NCBI GenBank assembly: GCA_004369085.1
Contig: ML210147.1
Span: 1,224,393 to 1,288,392 of the forward strand
Source: Coprinopsis marcescibilis
Taxonomy: Eukaryota; Basidiomycota; Agaricomycetes; Agaricales; Psathyrellaceae
Reading direction: 5' to 3'
Length of the DNA: 64,000 nt
Below are positions 34,296-47,425 of the stretch, piece after piece. Made by a program: the position numbers and the translations under genes. The notes beneath the pieces were generated by a model. The model made no database searches. It was not told the origin of the DNA and was given only the letters and a program-made list of their open reading frames with translations. Each line of letters starts with the position of its first letter. Within the stretch, counting starts at the first letter, position 1.

Positions 34296-37200
34296 TCGTC
34301 TCCCCCTGTCCCTAGCTGATATACGCGATGTAAAGACCCACTCTCAGTTCCTCTGCTGACAGTTGCATTCACAGACACCCACGTCCTGCCCTATCACTGG
34401 TTCACAACCTTGTGCGATTTGGTATGTACGTACGTCGACCGAGCCTAACTGGACCGTTCGATTCTGATTTCTACCATACTTTGACCCCAAGCAAGACAAT
34501 TACATCGAGCCTGTTCCCAACAACGTTTGTTTCTTTGCCTTTGGACTTTAATGATACCTTGGCATTGGGGTTCTGATACTCAGCATTCGCGATGAGCCAC
34601 TGAAATACCGATATCTTGAGTCTTTGCGATAGATATGCTGCTACTGAAACCTCTGCCAAGCCGACGATCCATCGCCAACTCTCTGGGGCGCCACTTTCCA
34701 TTGCACAGAACCAACCAGCAGCTGGCTATCTTTGAGGGTGCACACGTTGCATCTAGCACTAATAATCTGTCGACACGGCGTACTACTACTTTTCCAACCT
34801 CTAGGCTCTGCGCCACGCGCCCCTGTTACTCATTAAATCGCCGGGCTGACGTGCAGAGCTGATCAGGAGTCGTACGTTTGATCCCTCGAGTTTGTACGAT
34901 TTACAAGGTTTTAACTATGTGGCTGCGTAATGGGAGAGAGAGGAGGTTTAATTCTGCTTGGCTTTTTGCTTGGCTTGTGGTTATCGATTATACGTACGAG
35001 TATCTGGCGTTGCTGTCACGCCGGTGGGAATCCTTCCATCTTCGTCGCCAAAGCCGTCTTGCAGCCTGACGCGTTTGCGAGCCTTGGCTATATCTTATCA
35101 CTGCTTGGGTACGACAGACTACTTACTTACTGTCCATGCGTTGCTTAGAGGCTCGAGCGGAGTTTGCCAGCTGGCGATTCCGCGCGTCTTGGTTTGAAGA
35201 TCAGCAGAATATCGAGGTACATGTCGGTGCTTCCATGCAGCCCGCCGTTCGCGCGCTGCCTATCCATGGCGATGCTCTTGATGCCATGGTAGTAAGCACA
35301 TAGGTACCTTATGGTGGCCCCTGAAGCCATGGAGAGACCTGGTGGGCGTTGCAACGCGCAACTCGCGGTGCCTTGCTCGGAGTCTCGAGGAATGCACCGG
35401 GTGATGGCGGCCTCCGATCTTTTCCCCTCAACACCACCCACACCAGTTAAATCTTTTGCTTTTTTTTCGACTGTTGCTGGGCGACTATCAGTTTGCATGC
35501 TACGCGCCGTTGCTCAGCGCACTCGGTCGACTGCTACGTGCGCTCTACGCTCGACTGGGTAACCAAGATTCCATATGCCCGTTGTGCGGCAACCCTTGAT
35601 CGTAGGGACGGGAGCAAAAGCGCGCCGCGGCGAGGGGCGCGGTTCTGCTTGGCAGAGTCGGTTCGTTTTGTAGAGGGAATTGGATTTGGCGGGTACAGGC
35701 GGGTGCCCGCTTGTCGGACTCATGCCAAGTAACAAGTTGGTGCGACGGCGAACGGCAACGTTTGGCAACGGCGCGTAAGCTTGATGAGACCTGAGGTTTC
35801 GAGTTTTTCGTCGCCGCCCTTGGCCTTCCGCGAGGAAATTGAAATTGTTGGCTGGTGTTCCCTTCTTTTCTGCTTGTGGTGTGTACCTGTAGATTGGTTG
35901 TTGGCACTAGACATTACTTCTACCCTACATTCTGACTTATGACTTGAACTACACTACGTGGAGATCTCCTCGAAGATTGAGACGTGGATTTGTGCGGGTG
36001 GATCTGGGTCTTCATCTGACCCTAGCCCAGCTTGTCCTGTCAATACACAGACGAATCGTGACCCTAGCATTCCCTCTCTGATCACGGTAACTTGACAAGC
36101 CACCCATTCATCTCCCACCCCCGAGCGTGAAGCTCTCCAGTACTTAATATCCGGTGATTTCTTCAAACGCGACAGCGCGGCTATTAAGTACAATAAGTTG
36201 TCCGATGGGTTATTGTACGTGACAAGCCGGTGTTTATGAAGAGGTTGAGTATGCTTGAAAGTGGATGAGTGAACTGTCCGTGCATCCAGGCCTGTCGGTA
36301 AAATTGGGCATTTGACGCGTTGTGCGGGATTCCAAATTTGATCCACTTCCGGGCTCTTCAGCGTACGTTACGTGCAACTGACCCCTTTGAGCCTGAGGGA
36401 GGTGCGCTATACAGTTGTTGTCGTACTATTGTATTGTTGCTTTATTGTATCAGAGATTAAGATGGAAGGTTCCAATTCAATATATTCGATCTCGCTGATG
36501 AACTGGCACACCCGCTGCCACTGTTGTGCAGTATGTATGTATAATGTGACGCCACCAGCTGTCTTCTTTTTATTATTCTTCTCCCGATTTCCAAACCTTC
36601 CCTTCGAATATGCCATGCCATGGCAGCGAACCAAGCCATGTCGCGTCAACCTCGACTCGATGATCCCGTTATCACCTACTACATACATTACCTACCAGAC
36701 TCGGCCAATTCTTCTCAGCATAATCATAATCGCCCACATCTAATCTATCCGAGGGCGCGAGGCCAATCAATAATCAGTACTACTTACCGCACTGGCAAGT
36801 AGTCAATTTGCCTCAAGGCTCAATCAATGTGACTGCGAAGCGCGTAGTCTAATCTCGCCATCCATCCGAATCGCCATCACATCTGTGCTAACTTTGACAT
36901 GATATCGTTATCTGCGATGCATCATGAAACCTTGAAATCTGGGCAGCGTTAAGTATGTACGTGTGCACTCACGCTCGGGTGGACGTTGCCTTTCGTTGCA
37001 TTGGCGTTTTTACAGGCTCGGGGTATGGAAGGAACTTGCATCATCAGGAATATGGAATCAAGATGTTGCCAGCATGCCTTTTGCCCAAGAAGAGTTAAAA
37101 TCTATTCTTGGTGACCACTGCAGCTTATCTATACATTAACTTAAACCGCGGAGGAAGACATAAAGGTTGGTTACCATTTATGAGTGACAGAAAACGTGTT

Positions 37201-40200
37201 GTCCTCGACTCGGTGCGCAGCCTTAACGTTGCTTGCTACGCACCGATGCCCATTTCCGATCGACTCAGACAGTCCAGCTATGTCAGGAATGCACCCAGAC
37301 GGAGTTTGAACAGCTGGGAGGAGAATGTTTAACAGCTTTCTTGGGCATGAGAGTTCGAGACTCGATGTTTTCGGCCTTTGGCCTCGTGGTGTGCGTGCTG
37401 TTGAGGTTCTGACGCGTGCTGTTTCTTTGACGCGGGTAAAGTTAAGCGCTGAGAAGATGCGGACGCGTCTTCTGGCCTAGGCTCGTTTCGAACATCGGTT
37501 TCCTTAGAAGGTGGGATAATCGTGCTGGAAGAAGTGTTAATAGGTCATGTATTAACGTATTGGCTATTGGTATTCTCTTCTCGCCTGTTATGTGCGTATT
37601 TTAATCTCTGACAATAGAAATTCTCTTACACTTCAAAGGCGGTGAGGCTTTCGGTAGTATTCCACAATATAAAGCTTCTGAGAAGCTGTATAAAGAGCTG
37701 TGAAAGGGTTGAATTAATTCTTTAATGAACGGGGATGAGTATTTTCAATTATCCAAAAGTTTTCGTTTTCTTTTGCCGCGTGTGTAAAAGCAAGCTGGTC
37801 CACTCGATTTATACCCCGCCGTCCGCTGTGACTTCTTTCGTATTTTGGATTCCTATTGTAGCTGTCTGGGACCTGGGACTTCAAGTAGTACATCAGTTCG
37901 TCTCTCGCGATCATGGTACATGAGGTCAAGCCCTACTGACTCGGACACTCGGTACGAATACAAGTCCGAAACTCAGCCACAGAACTGGTGGAACATCATG
38001 CATATATCGAATTCGACTTGGCGTCTTCGAGTTGAATCTGCACCAAGGTACGATGACACCGATTGAGTGTTACCGGTTGTCTAACAAACAAGGCACTGAC
38101 TCTGTAGGACCAATGGATCAATACGCAAAATGGCGTCAAGTGTGAAGCTATGGTAAACATGAGCTCGTTTAGAACAGATACTATGTGTGACGCTGCCTCC
38201 CGAGTTCTTGTCGCCACACCACTCGTGCAGACGCTGTAGAGTCGTGCTTGAGTTGTACCCAAACCATTACTGCGCTCCGAATTTCCGAGTCCCTGCTGTA
38301 GACTGGCATGACTCGAAACTGCTTATCCCGAGAATGGTTCAGCTGGCATCGAAAACTACACTAGAATCAGTTCGCCAACGAAAACAGTAGCTCGCTTAGT
38401 GACATACGAAAAGGTTTCTCAGCTTTTCGTCTCAGTCATGCTTCTCGAATTTTCGACTCACTAGAGCTGTTGTGGATTACGAGTGAAGGGTGTCGCCATC
38501 CTTACTCAGCTACGCCGTGACACGATGTGCCAAACTAGCGCCTCACCCCAAGCATCATTCGGTGGAATCAACAATTGGGACGAACCGGCTTGGTATTCCG
38601 TCATCCGGGGTACATTCCAAGAGGAAGCTATAAGCTCTTGGCGGGGGCGAAGGTTCCTGAGCTTTGCCTAGCATAAGACCCGGGCTAGAAGGATTTGACA
38701 GGGAGGAGCTTGAGCATGAGGCGGGCCAACATCCGAGTGCACCAAAGCCTCGCCTTTCAGAAGCAGTCCCATTGCGGGCCTTGTCATGGCATAAAAGGGA
38801 CTCCGAGTGCGGATTGAACTTGAATGGGAGAGATCACCCTGCTCACCTGCTCCTTGAGGCAGCTTCAAAGGGGTGTCATAGCTCGGATGCTGAGGTCGCC
38901 TGATATTATCTAATCTTATCGTGGCGTTTCGCCCAAAGGATCTTATCTTTCATTCTATTACACGTTCCATCTTCTTTCCTATCCGTGCTTTGTCTGGTCT
39001 CGCGGGAGAACATGTCCCGTCTGACCTTCTCCCATTGCTTGCTGCGCACAAAGGAGGCTCAGGTGAGTAGGACAGATGTAGCCTGATATTCAAAAACCTT
39101 AGTTAGGACAGCCGGCTTGTCGTCATCGATGTACTCGGCGAGTCGAGCTTGTGTGCTTGAGACAAAGATACATCGGATCCATGTCTCACAGGTAGCTCAG
39201 TCCGTCGTATCCATCGATTGGAATACTGATTCTCGTATGTGTTGTAGCTCCGTCCCATGTAGCTCAGTTCAATTCTATAATCAGGTGGTTCAGATGGATT
39301 GGGTTCTTGAAGGTTGATTATCGTTCTCGAAGATGACTCGACAGGCTACGTAGCCGATGAGCGAGTCATTCTTCTCAGACTCACCAATCCCCCGAGGAAC
39401 GAGCGGGACAGTGTATTCTAGCTCACTGCGTGACATCATCATTCCTTACAAGCCGGATCTATGGTCTTCGTCAACATTTTAGTTTGTCAGTAGGTCGGTT
39501 TCTCTTTATGGTGCTCGAGAGCCCACATAGTTATGTCGTTGTGGCTGAACGGTAGAGAAATCTCACACCACAAGTGATGCCGGCAACTTCTTCATCAGCA
39601 ACATTACCAATCTCGCAAGCGTTTACAACCGCAGTGATACACTTCAAACAACATTACATATCTAATCTAAATATCGAGTCAAGTCCACCTCCCCGAGTCT
39701 TGCCGGGCCAATACTGAATTCGTACTTGCAAAGCATGATGACGTTGGTGGCCCCGCCGGCGGCAGGTACAGCGCGTCAAACCGTTAGGTGATAGAGATAA
39801 GCTGCTGCGCACTTCCCGCATATCCGTGCTAACCGAGCTTAACGAACCAGCTCATATACCTTAGGCGTATTGCACGCAGTCGATGAAGACTCGAGTAGTG
39901 TTCCCGGTAACCGCCTTCCGCAGGGTATGTAAAGATTGATACTTCATTATAGAGCCCAGTTCAATTCAGATAATTTGTATTCATCGGACGTGCACCCCGA
40001 CTTACTGCGGATTGTCTCTGCGGGCTGTTCACCTGCTTGTCAAAGCTCGACACAACATTATCTCTAGTCCAGGGCTAGCGGCGATTTCAACTTTCATCCC
40101 GCTATTGATAGCCTATGTCATTTTTTGGATTTGCGGCTCCCGAGGGACGAATCCGAGGTGTTTAGACGTACCTCGCTCGAGTATCGGACGAAGCTTGTGC

Positions 40201-43200
40201 TTCTTGCCATTTTGAAAGAGCAAGGAGTGGGTAGATGGAGCATATTTCAAATTCTAGCCAATGGGGAGAGATACCGGGAAAGCTTAAGCATGCTTCGCAG
40301 CTCATAAAGACCCAGAATCATGTTGTGAAAGCTAAAAAGGTGATGGATTAGAAATACAGCTGTTTGCATCTAATCCGACCTTTGACGGACGGTCGGTGGC
40401 GAGCAACGCCCGGGCGACAGGTTCGCAAGAAGGCACCACTGGCTATGCGGAACCAGCTCGATATCCGTGTTGTCTGGACATATCTAATCTGTCGATGCTA
40501 TTTGTGGATGGCAACACAATCAGTCCCTGATTTCGTCATAGGCAAAACCTTTTAGCTGATCTCTTGTACTTATTACTGGATAACTTGAAACAGTTCCTAA
40601 TTTTGCTTTCTGAAAAATCCGCGGAAAAATCGCCCGTCCGTGTAGGTGTCTGTGGTGGTCAACTTATGAGCTCGAATGTGCCCTTCTCAGCTCGGATGGA
40701 TTAATCTGAAGGCAGGAAATTTCTTAAATAACCATTCGCGCTACATCTGACCTTCGCATTGAATTCCTCCAGGGATACTCCGAAGTGCGTGATGTTCGTC
40801 CTTGATAATCATCCTCTCGGGAAGTCGGCCCTGAAATTTCTAATACTCAGGACCAAAATTCCAGACGCCTCTACTGAACTGGATGGCAGGAGTAACTCGG
40901 TTTGATACTAACAGTTCACTTCGAAATTCCAAGTGAGATGCCCCGACGAAGCGGAAGATTCTGTTCTTCCAGCCGAACAACTCGAAGCTATTCCATGTTG
41001 AACAAACTTTCCAGACGCAAATCTGCCGGTCCTCCATTCATCACGGAGGGTCGCGAAGCATTTGCTTCAGTAAACCTTGTCATCCAGTTGCGTTTGTTGG
41101 CAGACCAAAAAACCCAGGTCTGGAAACCACGGCGAACACGGATGTCGTTTATGTCATCGAGCAGCACATACATAAGACAAGAGAGGCCCACACTCCTTTT
41201 GATCAGATAATAATAGCATCCCTTCTGGAAGCGCTTAACAGGGAATGTACCTGATGTTCGTGGGCAGAGTCGATTCGCATTCGGTTGGCATGTGGCAGTT
41301 GGGACAATTAATTGAACATCCAACGGAGAGAACTATTCCATGCAAGCCTTCAACGCTGTTCTGGAACTGTGGAGCCACATCTGGCCGGGAGACCTGGAAC
41401 ACCTACTGCAGAAGCTTCGGATCCAGCAAGATGTCGATGGCAACAAGTTGGTAAAGGCGCGCAAATCTGATGCCGATATGCCGACCTGGCGGAGCTCCAG
41501 TCGTGGGAACAGTTGGCCACTCATCAACTTCAAGCTCAGTGAAAGCGGCTTCAAGCCACCCCTCAGCTCAGACATCTACAAGAATGACAACCCGCTTTAT
41601 CCAAATCACTTTTGCTGTGAGCAACATATTATGCTTTAGTATACGATGCAGACAAGATATGACACGACCGAGCTATAGTGCGTGACCTTTTCTATGATCT
41701 TCGGACGCGCAGGAGACTTTCATAGTGGCGGAAATCTGAAGGCTGTTCACTTCAAACAATAAAAGTCTGGCATACTAGGGACACCGCGTAGTGTGGTGGT
41801 GCGCTCCTTATGCTTCTGTCTTTGGCAAACGATTCGAAGCAGACATCTCCCAGATCGCGATTCGCCAAACGCAGCATAGCGAATGCCAGAGCATCGTAAC
41901 ATCGGTTGACATCGGCAAGCTACAACTGGCAACTAGGCTCAGGGTAAACCAGCTCGTCTCTCCATACTTGGGCTACGTTCTCCCAGGTTCTGCCTGTGCA
42001 ACGGCGTGGACTCCTCAAGTTCTTCATCTATGGACATCCTAACCACAAAGCAGACTGTACGTACGTCATCGCGATGGCCAACTGCGATGGTTTGTTTATC
42101 TGGCAACTCCCCGTCGACTCTCAATTTCCGCTGTCTCGTTATGGACTTGAAACTGTCCTTGAATCAAGTGGTTGACAGTTGTGCGACCGTGGTGTTTGTT
42201 TTCATATCAGCAACTTGAAGGCTAATCTTATCATGTAACTCGGGTGCGTCGTGTTCAAGTGGTTCATGTTCACCAGTCAATTACAACCCTTTAGCGTTTG
42301 TCTTGCCCTCTCGCTCGTCCAGAACACCAACCTAATTGGCATACTTCAGATAGTCAAAGTTCCTCAAAAGTGAACAGCGCGCCGGGACTCGGCAGTGCCA
42401 CTCGCATATATCCGCCTCGTGTGCTCTGCAACGAGGCAACAAATAGTTACCTTCCACAAGTTCGTCCTTTTTATCCTGAAAGCGCTTATTTCTAACACGA
42501 GGCTTAATGTTGCCAGGCTGACAAACAACCCTAGAAACTGGGAACAGACGACACCAAGTCATGAGGAGTACCATACCACCAACACGTGTCTGCGGCGACC
42601 CTCAACCAATAACCAACCAACTCATGCCTGTGAAATCCACTTTGGCAATCTGGAACCGAACCCGGCTTGGATGCCCAGATTTATGGATCCTGCATTTGGC
42701 CAATGTGGCGCCAAATTACACCAGGACGGTAAATCTCAACCTAGCTTTTTCGTGGCGACAAGAACTAGCTTGTCGACGCGTGGGTTGCGAGAACAAGTTC
42801 CACGCATGATCGCTCGTGGTATTGTTGATCTTGGTCCCTCTTCAACGCTCTGGTCTTACTTGTACGTCTGGAACGTCGCTAGCCTCGCGTCTTACGTGCG
42901 AGGACGAGGCCAATTTCCGGTTGCAATATCTTTTATCAAGATATTAAGTGGAGATCGCCATCGCGATAGATGTACTTGATCATGATCGATAGGCCTATTT
43001 CTTCCCCACACCACTATCCGATATGTCAAGTCGGAACAAGAACCATGGCTTGCTCGTATCTCTAATGGTGGCGCAGACAAGGTTCACAAGTCAAATGAAC
43101 CAAAATTCTTCTCGGTTGAACCTTATTGTTTGTGGCGCTTTCCCTTGGCCATGGGCACAATGTCTGAACGGCGTGATTGGGAACTAACGCTCCCATTCGG

Positions 43201-46200
43201 GCGAAATGGTATGTTTTCACTTCTCGCATCGTCACCTTACGAAAAACACAGCACGACCACGATACGTACAGGACGGAAGATATATTGCCTGGGGTTTAAT
43301 TAATTATACCAACGCACGGTCAGTTCGTTGCAATAGGGTTCTTCATTTCGAATGCCCGCGTATCGCTACGCTGATTTCGTACGTCCAGACTCGCGTCCAG
43401 GGTAGTGCTCGGAGTACTCCTTGCGAATTAACCAATCATATATCACATTCGGCGTCGATTTTCGCAATGTCTTCGGGAACATATTTAGTTTGTGAGCAAC
43501 ATCTAATCTTTCTTATCTTATCCATGCACATAACTTAATCTTTTGAAGGATCTAATCATTACTTGCCTGGGGCCTGGATACAAGCGGATACCGTCAGTCG
43601 CTTCTGAGAGGGGTACCTGCACTACGTGCTGCAAGGGTGCCCCACACAGGATCCGTCTGCAGAGCTCACTTGGATCTACGCCTTCCATTCGATCCCAGAC
43701 GTTTCAAGCTGGTTCGAAGGCCAAACTGACCTTCACCCGCTGCAAGTACCTCGAACAAATCCGGGTGAGTGGTAACGCCGCTCATCCGAGCGCCTCCAGT
43801 TGATAATCAGCACCCAGCATGCTGCTACACAGGAAGTGAGTACAGCCTGAAGATGGAATTTCAACTGACGGAATCCCCGAAGCTAATTAGTAAGTTTGTC
43901 GCCTTTGCAACAGCCATCAAAAGCGTTAATGACTTTCCTCGAGGTCAATTTTATGATTAAATCTGCTTTATTAACCTTCTGTATTAGGGGAAATGTTTTG
44001 CTGTGGATAGCCCAATACTTCAATAGTAAGTTTTCGTATGTATTCACCGAATATTTTCTAGCGAAACCAATTATGACAACAATTTTTGGGTTTCATAAGA
44101 ACGTCGGTACGTGCTGCATTCGCTTCTATGACATAAAATTTGTGACCCGTACAGCGTATATTATGTGTAAAACATAAACACCAACAACTCTTTGTGCTGC
44201 ACTGCAACTAGTGGCTAACACACCACATCCTCGTGGTGCACAGTGCCGGTCTGTGCCCGGGCAACGTACAGCCCTCATACCTGCAGCGGTACAGAGCGGT
44301 ACTCATCCAAGGGTCCTTAAGATCTCCGATTGGACCCGTAGTTGGCATGGCTCAACCAAAGGTTCGTCCAATCAACCAAAGACCATCTCCCGGGGATACT
44401 CAGCTCCAGGCGTTTCAACCTTATTAAGGGTCTGGGCGGTAACACTATGGGTTGATTACAACATACTGGGTGTTGAGGCCACTCAAAGAGAATTTGATTG
44501 GCCTGCAAAGTCCAGCACAGAAAGGTGTAAACGGAGTAGAGTGTCCTCCTCGTTCCCGTAATGTTGTGTGTGAAACAATGGTAGGGGTCCGAAGCCCAGA
44601 AAAAAGCCCTGACGCTTCACAGTTTCACAGAATAAGATATACTGCCAGACTGACTGTGTCCAACCTGATTTTCGACTACGCAATCGTAGATATTATACGA
44701 GAATCTTGATCTTCAGTACATTGGTAATGGAGGTTACTTTCCTCCGAGTCGATCGAGAAGCTCCAGTTGGTGTGGACATTCATCGCTAGGAATTTTTCAA
44801 TATAGATATGATATAGATGGCCCAGGTACTTTTCCTATCTGGGCCACGGTGCGTCCTAACGTAAATACAGAGTTTATTTCGATCGGAGCATTCCCATTCG
44901 CCGGTCGGAACACTCATAAACCTTGTCTCTGCTCCGGACTCCTTGGTTTGGGAGTTAGGATTGCCAGTCTTGGAGAGTGGCATTATCGATGTAAGCTTGT
45001 CTATGCAGCGTGTTCTTGCGAAATTAAAACAATGCTTGTCAGGTCTGCCTGTGGAATTGGAAGCAACACCTGGCTCGTAGCATTGCTCGAACTGAATGCG
45101 GGGTTGTGTAAACGGGTGCCTGTCACCATGCAAAATGAAAGGTAGACCATTTTTAGGTCCGCGAGAGCACCATAAAAGCGCGGTGACGCTGCAGCCATAG
45201 GCACCGTTGTTTCAAAATCCCAGTGCAGACCCAGCTTAGCGGCCTTAACTTGCCTTGTATGTGTGCAGTTCTGACGCACACTCTGGGCGTTTGAGCTCCG
45301 ACCGATAGTAAATGAGCCAAATAACTAAGTCTACGCATGTTGGGGGTGCATCTGCCTCAGCAGAGGAGTATCAAGGTTAATGCACCTGTCGGGACATCGC
45401 GCAGGATTATCGTATTATCAAATAAATTTCCGTCGCAGTCCGTCAAGATCTTGCAAGGCGCTTAACCGGTGAGGTCCTTACAAGCATCACGGCAGTAATT
45501 ATCCATCACTGAAGACGATTATCGTTCATAATGCCAGTGTGAATCAAGTTGTGAACCTTAAGACGCGTCTAGGACGCCCGAAACTTCTGAATGATGAATC
45601 TGAAGGATATGTCAGTTGATCCAGACTGAAAATTACTGAAAATTCGGCGCTTTCAGAAAATTGCCTGCAGTTACCACCAGTTTAAGACACCAGCATACTG
45701 CGGTACCACTGGTCAACTTCAATCGATCCTACTCTTGTTTCGACCTCCTAAAGAATTTTGGGGACTTAAACGATGGTGTGCTAGTCCGTTCTCCTCGTCA
45801 GCCCCTACAACTTTGGGATTTATTGACCCTTGAAGTCTGGCGTAAAAATTGAGAACCAAAGAAGAGCTGTCACTTCCAATTAGGTATTGGTATTGGTGTT
45901 GGTATTTTTCGTTAGGACCCTTTTGTTTGCGACTAGTACCAATGGGGGAAATATGCCGTGTTCCCATTGTGTTGGAGGACCGACGCTCTGTTGGTTTCAC
46001 ATTCGCCATGGCACTCGGCACTGATATAGTATGTGTTAGGGGTTGCATCCCAGCCCGGAAGTCAAGACTCAAAGGTGTTCCCCAAGAATGTCGAGGTCGA
46101 AAACGACATTTGTCAAACGCGTACTTGTTGCATTCAACGGCGCCACCATTCGACAAAATAGTCCGCGAGACATTGTTGTCGAAGAACGTGTTTAATCATG

Positions 46201-46505
46201 AGAAAGCGACATTAATTCCTTTGCTGTCTGTCGTGACTCGTGGTAGCATTCAATGGCCCCTACCTGTACCTTCAGTATAAAATCCCATACTTACAGAATA
46301 TCATTCCTCAGAGGCTTTTTCCTTCCCGACATCTTTCGAATCCCCCTCCCTGCTCTGACATGCCTACAGAAACACCTTATTTCAGCCCAATCCAAAGCAA
46401 GGCATCTTCACAACAGCTCTCTAGATATAGTACCATATGACACGCCATGAACTCCGCTCATTCTAGTTTCCCAGCACTCAAACGTAACCAAGGGCTTCCA
46501 GTTCT

Positions 46506-46533
46506 CCAAGACGCGCCCAGCCGCACGTCTTGG
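46506..46533. repeat. Perfect hairpin, 8-bp arms CCAAGACG/CGTCTTGG
   Basis: Arms at 46506-46513 and 46526-46533 with a 12-nt GC-rich loop. No T-run follows, so it is not a Pol III terminator-like structure. Confidence 0.7.
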
Positions 46534-47425
46534 CCGGCGAGGGCCTTGGAGCCTGCTGAACAGCAGTTTGGCACTAAAATCCCTTTTTTTTCCGTGTGGG
46601 AAGCCGCGAACCAGGTGTAGGTGTGTCTAAGCTAAAGAACCAGGCGTCTTCCGTCTTGGCTGGTGCCGAGGACACCGTGTTTTAAACAGGCGCCCGGGGA
46701 GACATCCCTTTAAAGTTCCACCTTTCCGTGAGTTTCTGGCCTATCTGTATACACCGCTGTTTACAGTAGCTTGTATGAGCTGACTTGAGGATGTGTCAGT
46801 GGCCTGGCTACTGCGACTCAGACCGAACTCGCGAAATCATGGTCATTTCTAGCACTACTCGCGCTAATATTGGGAAAGATGTCGCGACAATAATCGCCGG
46901 TTTCCTTGATGTAAAATCCCGTCAATTGGGAGGTATTTGCCCCAATTCCCAGTATAGAATTGCACCGGACGGCATTCAGATTCAACATCTGAAATTGGTT
47001 GCGATAATACATAATGTCAGGGCAGGCCGAAATCACAGTTGAGAATCTGTCGTCATAGTCGCCCCTCAACTGCATAACTATGCTTGTCACTTTGTCCTCC
47101 TTGCTTCCTTGTTCCACACCTTCGTTTTGTCCTTTCTTTCCTCATACATTATTTGCATCAAAACTGACACAAAACCTACCAATGGTCACAGTATCCTAGG
47201 GTTTCGAAATTTCCTTCCCCCCAAATATTCTCTGATGCCATACCGTCCTGCGCTCAAATATTGGCATTACATTATAGCCTCTCTATAAGCTCCCACTGTA
47301 TTGCTAAGTTTCATGCCTTTCATGTTTTCCCAATCACGTTTATTCTAGATTAGGACGCATTAATAACGAATACCACAGCCTTCAACGAACAAAGAGATCA
47401 AGGACTTCTAAGACAACATATTCGG

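Larger units (their letters stand above)
33322..47425. other. Gene-poor segment, right part (14.1 kb)
   Basis: No convincing gene. The longest stop-free frame (42374-42979 plus, about 200 codons) and overlapping frames at 45719-46280 have no recognisable domain. Three GACGCGTC palindromes cluster at 34215-34295 and others lie at 37462 and 45562. A perfect 8-bp-arm hairpin is at 46506-46533. The stretch 43840-44180 is visibly AT-rich. No retroelement or transposase motif was found by eye. Confidence 0.5.

Noticed and set aside
45719..46280. Frames of about 145 codons on both strands at the same place
   Set aside because: Mutual antisense overlap with neither strand showing a domain is typical of chance frames in balanced-composition DNA.
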